From NCBI GenBank assembly GCA_027343785.1, contig DAHWKF010000022.1, positions 1 to 64,000 of the forward strand: a stretch of 64,000 nt of DNA, in the 5' to 3' direction. The DNA comes from Leptospirillum sp. GTDB taxonomy: Bacteria; Nitrospirota; Leptospirillia; Leptospirillales; Leptospirillaceae. The notes beneath the pieces are model-generated. The model was not told the DNA's origin, ran no database searches, and saw only the letters and a list, made by a program, of their open reading frames with translations. Positions within the stretch are counted from its first letter, which is position 1. Each line of letters begins with the position of its first letter. Both the position numbers and the translations under genes were made by a program. Shown piece after piece: positions 59,781-64,000 of the stretch.

Positions 59781-60980
59781 GTGACCAACCAGCAACGACC
59801 CTTTATTATTTTCCCCGGAAAAACAGTCCGGATCAGTGGGCGCCGGGTTCTGGCACCCATCCTCATCATGGTTTTTTTCCTGCTGGATGGATGCCAGTCC
59901 CTTGCCCCCCCGCCGTCCATTCCGGACCAGCCGGCGATTGTCTACTACGTCTCCATGATGAGTGCTGACCGCTCCGGTGAGGGGGAACTCAAAATACGGA
60001 GATGTACCCCCCGATACATGGATGCCGATTTCAGATGGAAGGGTCGAAAATCCCGGGAGTTGTCTCTCCAGACCGCCTGGCCACCGGGTTTTGACCAGAA
60101 CCGGGGAAGGACCCTTGTTCCTCTCTCTGCCCGTTATACCCAGTCGGAAAGCGATGGGGGAACACATAGCGTTCCCCTGAAAGGGTTCGTCCTGTTTCAT
60201 GATCTGTCGACATGCCATTTCGAACGTGCTGTTTTTGCGGCGACTTCGGACAGTTCCGTGATTGAACCCAAACTCTTCATTCTCGACGTCAAGGGATTTG
60301 GGCGACAAACTCCCTGGGCCCCCCGGACCATCCTGTTTACAGGATACCGGACTCTTCTGAACGAATCTGTCTCGATCGCGGGTCCTGTACCCTTCATGAA
60401 CAGGGAAAGGACGACGGAGGAGCCCGCCATCATGTTTAACGGGGTCATGCAGAAAAACCGCGCCCTGAGGGGGGTCAGCCCCCCTGATCTGAGAAATCGG
60501 CTTGTCATGGACCTCTGGATTCACGGGAAGCCTTTCCATCTTCATGCCGAAGGGGACGGGGAGAACGGAATTTTTGTTGTCCGGAGCAAAAATGTCAGGG
60601 GTCTGGGCGTTTTGCTTCCCCGTGTTCACCCCCCTTATCATTATCCGGAAAAAAAGTACCGATTTGTCATTGGCGGTAGCCTTCTGGTGGATGGACCCGT
60701 TGCCATGCAGGGCGTCATCGATTTTTCCCGTAAAACACGGGAGTATTCCATCAAGGCGCAGATGAACCAGGCGGGTTCGATCCTGGATCCGTTTCGCTAT
60801 TTCGGACGTTATGAGACGGGTCCGGCGACGCGCTTCGGACTTCCGGGCGAGGTGGACATGGGTATGGAATTCAACCACCGTCCCATGACGCTGATCCTCT
60901 TGCCGGATCCCGACAACAAGACTTACTGGATCGGTTCTGTCGACCAGAACATCTTCGGTATCATGGAACCCTTTAACTGA
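59781..60980 (+). CDS. Lipoprotein, unknown function
   Basis: A 399-residue protein from GTG 59781. LAPILIMVFFLLDGCQSLAP is the signal sequence with lipobox. The mature protein is rich in beta-strand pattern with scattered aromatics (LRNRLVMDLWIHGKPFHLHA; KKYRFVIGGSLLVDGPVAMQ). No family recognised. It is followed after 16 bp by a small membrane protein and probably co-transcribed with udg. Confidence 0.7.
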   Translation: MTNQQRPFIIFPGKTVRISGRRVLAPILIMVFFLLDGCQSLAPPPSIPDQPAIVYYVSMMSADRSGEGELKIRRCTPRYMDADFRWKGRKSRELSLQTAWPPGFDQNRGRTLVPLSARYTQSESDGGTHSVPLKGFVLFHDLSTCHFERAVFAATSDSSVIEPKLFILDVKGFGRQTPWAPRTILFTGYRTLLNESVSIAGPVPFMNRERTTEEPAIMFNGVMQKNRALRGVSPPDLRNRLVMDLWIHGKPFHLHAEGDGENGIFVVRSKNVRGLGVLLPRVHPPYHYPEKKYRFVIGGSLLVDGPVAMQGVIDFSRKTREYSIKAQMNQAGSILDPFRYFGRYETGPATRFGLPGEVDMGMEFNHRPMTLILLPDPDNKTYWIGSVDQNIFGIMEPFN

Positions 60981-60996
60981 CAGGGAGAGACGCGGC

Positions 60997-61188
60997 ATGA
61001 CGGACACAGAGCAGGACAAGGAGCCCGCCGGAAATCTTCCGGTGGACATGAGCCCGAAACGCTCGAGGGTCATGACAATCCTTTTCAGGATCTTCACGAT
61101 CCTCGAATTCGGGTTCCTCGGATTCATCCTGTATGACCTGTTCAGGAGATATATCCTGACCGGAAATCTCGACTGGTGGAAAAAGTAA
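60997..61188 (+). CDS. Small single-pass membrane protein
   Basis: A 63-residue protein: an acidic N-terminus (TDTEQDKEPAGNLPVD), a basic patch (SPKRSRVM) and one membrane helix (ILFRIFTILEFGFLGFILYD). AGGGAGAG precedes ATG 60997. Its stop lies inside the start of the uracil-DNA glycosylase gene (12-bp overlap). Function unknown. Confidence 0.65.
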   Translation: MTDTEQDKEPAGNLPVDMSPKRSRVMTILFRIFTILEFGFLGFILYDLFRRYILTGNLDWWKK

Positions 61189-61877
61189 AACCCGAGCCGG
61201 ACAGCCTTGACCGGATTTCCCGGGAGATTGTTCCATGCCGGCGATGCGACCGGCTTGTCGCTTGGAGGGAGAAGGTTGCTCGTGAAAAGCGGGCCATGTT
61301 CCGGGACCAGGAGTACTGGGGGCGCCCCGTTCCCGGATTTGGCGACCCGGAAGCCGTCCTGTGGATCATCGGACTTGCTCCGGCGGCGCATGGTGGCAAC
61401 AGGACAGGAAGGGTATTCACCGGGGACCGTTCGGGGGACTTTCTCTTCCGGTGTCTTTATGAAACGGGGTGGGCGCGGTATCCGTCCTCCTGGGGGATCA
61501 ACGATGGCCAGAGGCTTGACGGAGCCTGGATATCTTCCGCCGTCCGGTGCGCTCCCCCGGAAAACAGGCCATCTCCGGAGGAGTTTGGAAATTGCAGGCC
61601 TTTCTTATGGAGGGAATATCATCAACTCGCCCATCTCCGGGCCGTTCTGGTTTTCGGGAAGCTGGCGCTCGGGGAATGGTTTTCCCTCATGCGGGAGGAG
61701 GCGCCTGCCATATTCCGAAGAATACCCTCATTTGCCCATGGCATGAGATTCGCCTTCCCTCCTCCCCACCCCCTGCTGTTTGTTTCTTATCATCCCAGCC
61801 AGCGGAACACCCAGACCGGATTGCTGACTGAGGCAATGCTCTGCGAACTTCTGGAGGCGATCCGCTCTTCTGTCTGA
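61176..61877 (+). CDS. Family 5 uracil-DNA glycosylase (UDGb type)
   Basis: A 233-residue base-excision repair enzyme. Four cysteines for the [4Fe-4S] cluster: C21 and C24 (IVPCRRCDRL), SSAVRCAPPENRPSPEEFGN and NCRPFLWREY. Motif 1 is WIIGLAPAAHGGNRTGRVFT, with alanine where other families have Asp or Asn, and motif 2 is LLFVSYHPSQRNTQTGLLTE, as in UDGb. It removes uracil and hypoxanthine arising by deamination. The start is GTG 61176. Confidence 0.9.
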   Translation: MEKVKPEPDSLDRISREIVPCRRCDRLVAWREKVAREKRAMFRDQEYWGRPVPGFGDPEAVLWIIGLAPAAHGGNRTGRVFTGDRSGDFLFRCLYETGWARYPSSWGINDGQRLDGAWISSAVRCAPPENRPSPEEFGNCRPFLWREYHQLAHLRAVLVFGKLALGEWFSLMREEAPAIFRRIPSFAHGMRFAFPPPHPLLFVSYHPSQRNTQTGLLTEAMLCELLEAIRSSV

Positions 61878-61898
61878 AAGAAAAAATTCCATTGGATG

Positions 61899-62984
61899 TC
61901 AGAGATTCCTGCCGTTGCCGGGCATGTTTTCTGATCCGCTTTTGCCTCCGAAGAAAACAATCAGTTCCCACCGGTTTTTGAGTCTCAGTTTTTCGAAAAT
62001 CGTATGGAGGTGATCCTTGACGGTCTGTTCGGTGATCCCCAGGGTTTCCGCGATTCTTCTGTTCGAATGTCCCTGCATGACTTTCAGCGCCACCTCCTGC
62101 TGTTTCGGCGACAGGAGTTTCAGGGCTCCCTTCTTTCGAAAAACCGGAGAGGGTGAGAGCGGCTCCAGGAAGAGGACCCGGATAGACTCACTGGACCGCT
62201 TTCTCCGACAGTTCATGATCCCCTCCGGAAGAGGGTCGACAGCAAAGAGGGTCAGAGGAAAGGATTTCAGCCGGTAAGGGCCGTTCGGCGTCTGCAAGAA
62301 GGTCGCGTTCCGGTTGGCGAGCATTTCGTTCTGGATCTCTTGCTCCACCTTCTGAAAAACGAACTTGCCGATCTCGTTGGTGAAAAGGATCTGGCCTTGC
62401 CCGGAGACGATGACAACGCCATGATCCGACCCGGAAAAAAGATCCGGTTCCCCGGCCAATGTGGTGTTTCCGATGTACCGTCCGAGATAGGTGGCAATCA
62501 CCTCGGCAATCGTGACCTCGTGATAAGAGTAATCGCCCAGTTCACGGGTCCGGTGGAGTGAGAGGAGGCCGAGAAAATCTCCTTGATGGAAGACCTTGAT
62601 CCGCATGCAATAGAGCAAGGGGATCTGTGACAAAAAATCTTTCGCGAATGAAGATTCGATGAGCTGGGGTTCCCTGACAAAGTCCGAAAGGAGGGCCACA
62701 TTCGACTGGGTGTTGAGATACCAGCCCGTGGAGATGAACGGATCTTCGGAAGAGTAATGAAGAATATACTGAAGAAACAGTTGTTCATTGCAGTTAAAGG
62801 CCTGGTAGCCGGTTGCCTGGATCGTGCGGGTTGTTTTGTCGAACGGAATGAACCCGGCGGAGGAAAAACCCAATAAGGGCTGCAATTCGCGACACAGGCG
62901 GAAGAACGCCGATCCCCCCTTCTCCCCCTCTCCGAGAACTTCGATAAAGTCGACAATGCGGGAAATTTCCTTTTGGGTCAGCAT
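61899..62984 (-). CDS. LuxR-family regulator with GAF/PAS-like sensor domain
   Basis: A 361-residue protein from ATG 62984 (MLTQKEISRIVDFI). Residues 20-180 look like a GAF or autoinducer-binding-like domain (FRLCRELQPLLGFSSAGFIP; IKVFHQGDFLGLLSLHRTRE). A PAS-like part follows, SDHGVVIVSGQGQILFTNEI. The C-terminal LuxR helix-turn-helix is LLSPKQQEVALKVMQGHSNR then RIAETLGITEQTVKDHLHTI, then FEKLRLKNRWELIV. No receiver domain is present. The ligand is unknown. No luxI-like gene is near. A longer upstream frame lacks similarity. Confidence 0.82.
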   Translation of the reverse strand: MLTQKEISRIVDFIEVLGEGEKGGSAFFRLCRELQPLLGFSSAGFIPFDKTTRTIQATGYQAFNCNEQLFLQYILHYSSEDPFISTGWYLNTQSNVALLSDFVREPQLIESSFAKDFLSQIPLLYCMRIKVFHQGDFLGLLSLHRTRELGDYSYHEVTIAEVIATYLGRYIGNTTLAGEPDLFSGSDHGVVIVSGQGQILFTNEIGKFVFQKVEQEIQNEMLANRNATFLQTPNGPYRLKSFPLTLFAVDPLPEGIMNCRRKRSSESIRVLFLEPLSPSPVFRKKGALKLLSPKQQEVALKVMQGHSNRRIAETLGITEQTVKDHLHTIFEKLRLKNRWELIVFFGGKSGSENMPGNGRNL

Positions 62985-63621
62985 GGGCTTTCCTGAATTT
63001 CCCCGAATTTCACGTAGATTCTCCGTCCCGGACTTCCCAGGCGTTTGTGACTGACGATATCCCCTGTCTAGGGGGCTCCCGCCATCCACGTTCCGGATGG
63101 CGTTGACGACCTTCCGGGACGGGTGGGGCATTTGGAAAACCGTTTGTTGACGGACGACCTGTTCCCGCGCGGGTTTTTCCAGACAGGACAAGGGCGGGTG
63201 TTCTTCCCTCCTGACATCCGTGTTCCGGAAAGCCTGCTTTAAAGGAAAGATGATGGACAGTCAGCGGAAATCCCGACCCTTCCATTCCGGATACGGGACA
63301 TCCTCTGACTGGTTTGGACAAAATCGAGGACTAGCTCGTGAAGACGAACGGGTTTTTCATGACATACGCAATCCTCGGTGAATCCCGTGGCCATTCCTCT
63401 GTTCGAGTCGGATCACTCCCTTTCGGGCACCGTGACGTCTCGATATGAAAACCCGTTGGATACTTAAAAGTACCCGAAAAATTCAAAAGCACAATCCCCT
63501 ACTTTCGATGGATGGACAGACCCACGGTGGGGGACTAATCTTCTTGCACCCACCGCGATTATCCATAACAGGAACAGATCAGGAGCTTCTCCTGGAAATT
63601 GTATGAAAGAAGGGGCTGAAG
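62985..63621. other. Long intergenic region between divergent luxR-type gene and lipoprotein
   Basis: 637 bp without a credible gene. GCCATCC and GGATGGC (about 63090-63110) form a 7-bp hairpin, with a nearby CCCC-GGGG stem (about 63061-63076). CCCGCGCGGG followed by TTTTT lies near 63163-63177. It may hold the divergent promoters and a leader, but no riboswitch class is recognised. Confidence 0.4.
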
Positions 63622-64000
63622 ATGAAGATCCGTGGATTCAAGAGCAAGTATTTTTCATCCGGCACGTGTTTGGGATCCTCTTTTTTCCGGGGATTATTCT
63701 TTCTGGTGGGCGTTTTTCTGGTGGCCGGATGTGCTTCCGAGCCGTCGTACCATCAGGCGTTCGACTCTTCCCAGCAGATTCAGGGCAACTCTGAATCCAT
63801 CGCCACCAATCCGGACAAGGCCTGGGTGGCGTCCTTGCAGGTGCTTTCGCAACAGGGGTTCATGGTTCGATCGGCCGACAGGAACAACGCCGTGATTCTG
63901 GCGGACCGGGAGATGGCCGACCAGCATGACAAGAACGTGTCCTACCAGATCACGTCGACCGTCACACTGGTTCCGCTCGGGCAAAACATCACCCAGGTGA
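63622..64000 (+). CDS. Lipoprotein, 5' part (runs past window end)
   Basis: ATG 63622 opens a frame that is still open at the window end (126 codons). FRGLFFLVGVFLVAGCASEP is a signal peptide with a strong lipobox. The mature part, DKAWVASLQVLSQQGFMVRS then ADRNNAVILADREMADQ, looks like a compact alpha/beta fold of the DUF3576/DUF4410-like kind of envelope lipoproteins, though the family is not certain. The overlapping frame from 63603 is ignored because the lipobox fits this one. Confidence 0.7.
   Translation, partial: MKIRGFKSKYFSSGTCLGSSFFRGLFFLVGVFLVAGCASEPSYHQAFDSSQQIQGNSESIATNPDKAWVASLQVLSQQGFMVRSADRNNAVILADREMADQHDKNVSYQITSTVTLVPLGQNITQV

Noticed and set aside
63163..63177. CCCGCGCGGG plus TTTTT as a terminator
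   Set aside because: The palindrome leaves almost no loop and no gene ends nearby on that strand.

Overview
The window is a bacterial chromosome segment of moderately high G+C. Gene content points to a Gram-negative bacterium: Pal and other OmpA-family lipoproteins, a LapB-type LPS assembly protein, and thrS-infC-rpmI-rplT. Together with an archaeal-type PheRS and an energy-converting hydrogenase-related (Hyf-like) complex, it suggests a Nitrospirota acidophile of the Leptospirillum type. That assignment is inference from gene content and style, not a database match.

Layout. (1) About 1-10.9 kb is an accessory island. It holds repeated tails of Rpn-family transposase/nuclease genes, a DUF4143 ATPase with an internal deletion, an istB remnant, an IS630 element whose transposase is split by an A8 slippery run, a frameshifted helix-turn-helix gene, higBA and vapBC toxin-antitoxin loci, a decayed second vapC, an IS110/IS1111-type element with a possible bridge-RNA region, an IS1634-family element, and a Fic protein behind two tandem palindromic operators. 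(2) 11.1-14.3 kb is the translation operon thrS-infC-rpmI-rplT, with infC starting at AUC. Facing it is a minus-strand operon, queD-oppD-oppF-pheS-pheT (20.0-14.2 kb), whose PheRS subunits are of the archaeal/eukaryotic type. (3) 20.3-23.6 kb holds an envelope protein, a YCF48-like lipoprotein, a Fur-family regulator and an orphan HigA. (4) 23.6-30.9 kb is a six-gene Hyf-like membrane complex. Its large subunit has lost all four Ni-Fe cysteines, so it is predicted not to be a hydrogenase. (5) 31-54 kb is a long, tightly packed plus-strand housekeeping run: rplU-rpmA-obgE-proB-proA-nadD-rsfS, a LapA-LapB fusion, comF, dinG, a LysR regulator, an ATPase/PD-(D/E)XK nuclease pair, a BI-1 protein, ilvE, polA, a TPR protein, coaE, galU, lon, thiL and a DUF2062 protein. 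(6) 54-64 kb holds envelope lipoproteins including pal, RNase R, a family-5 uracil-DNA glycosylase, a LuxR-type regulator and a lipoprotein that runs off the end.

How the genes work together. The housekeeping block covers ribosome assembly (L21, L27, Obg, RsfS, L20, L35, IF3), proline, NAD, CoA, thiamine and branched-chain amino acid metabolism, DNA repair (PolA, DinG, UdgB) and protein or RNA turnover (Lon, RNase R). The Hyf-like complex probably couples an unknown redox partner to ion movement. The candidates for unusual biology are the ATPase/nuclease pair at 41.6-43.3 kb, the cysteine-less Hyf complex, the archaeal PheRS, the LapA-LapB fusion and the possible bridge RNA of the IS110 element. 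No rRNA, tRNA or CRISPR array was recognised.
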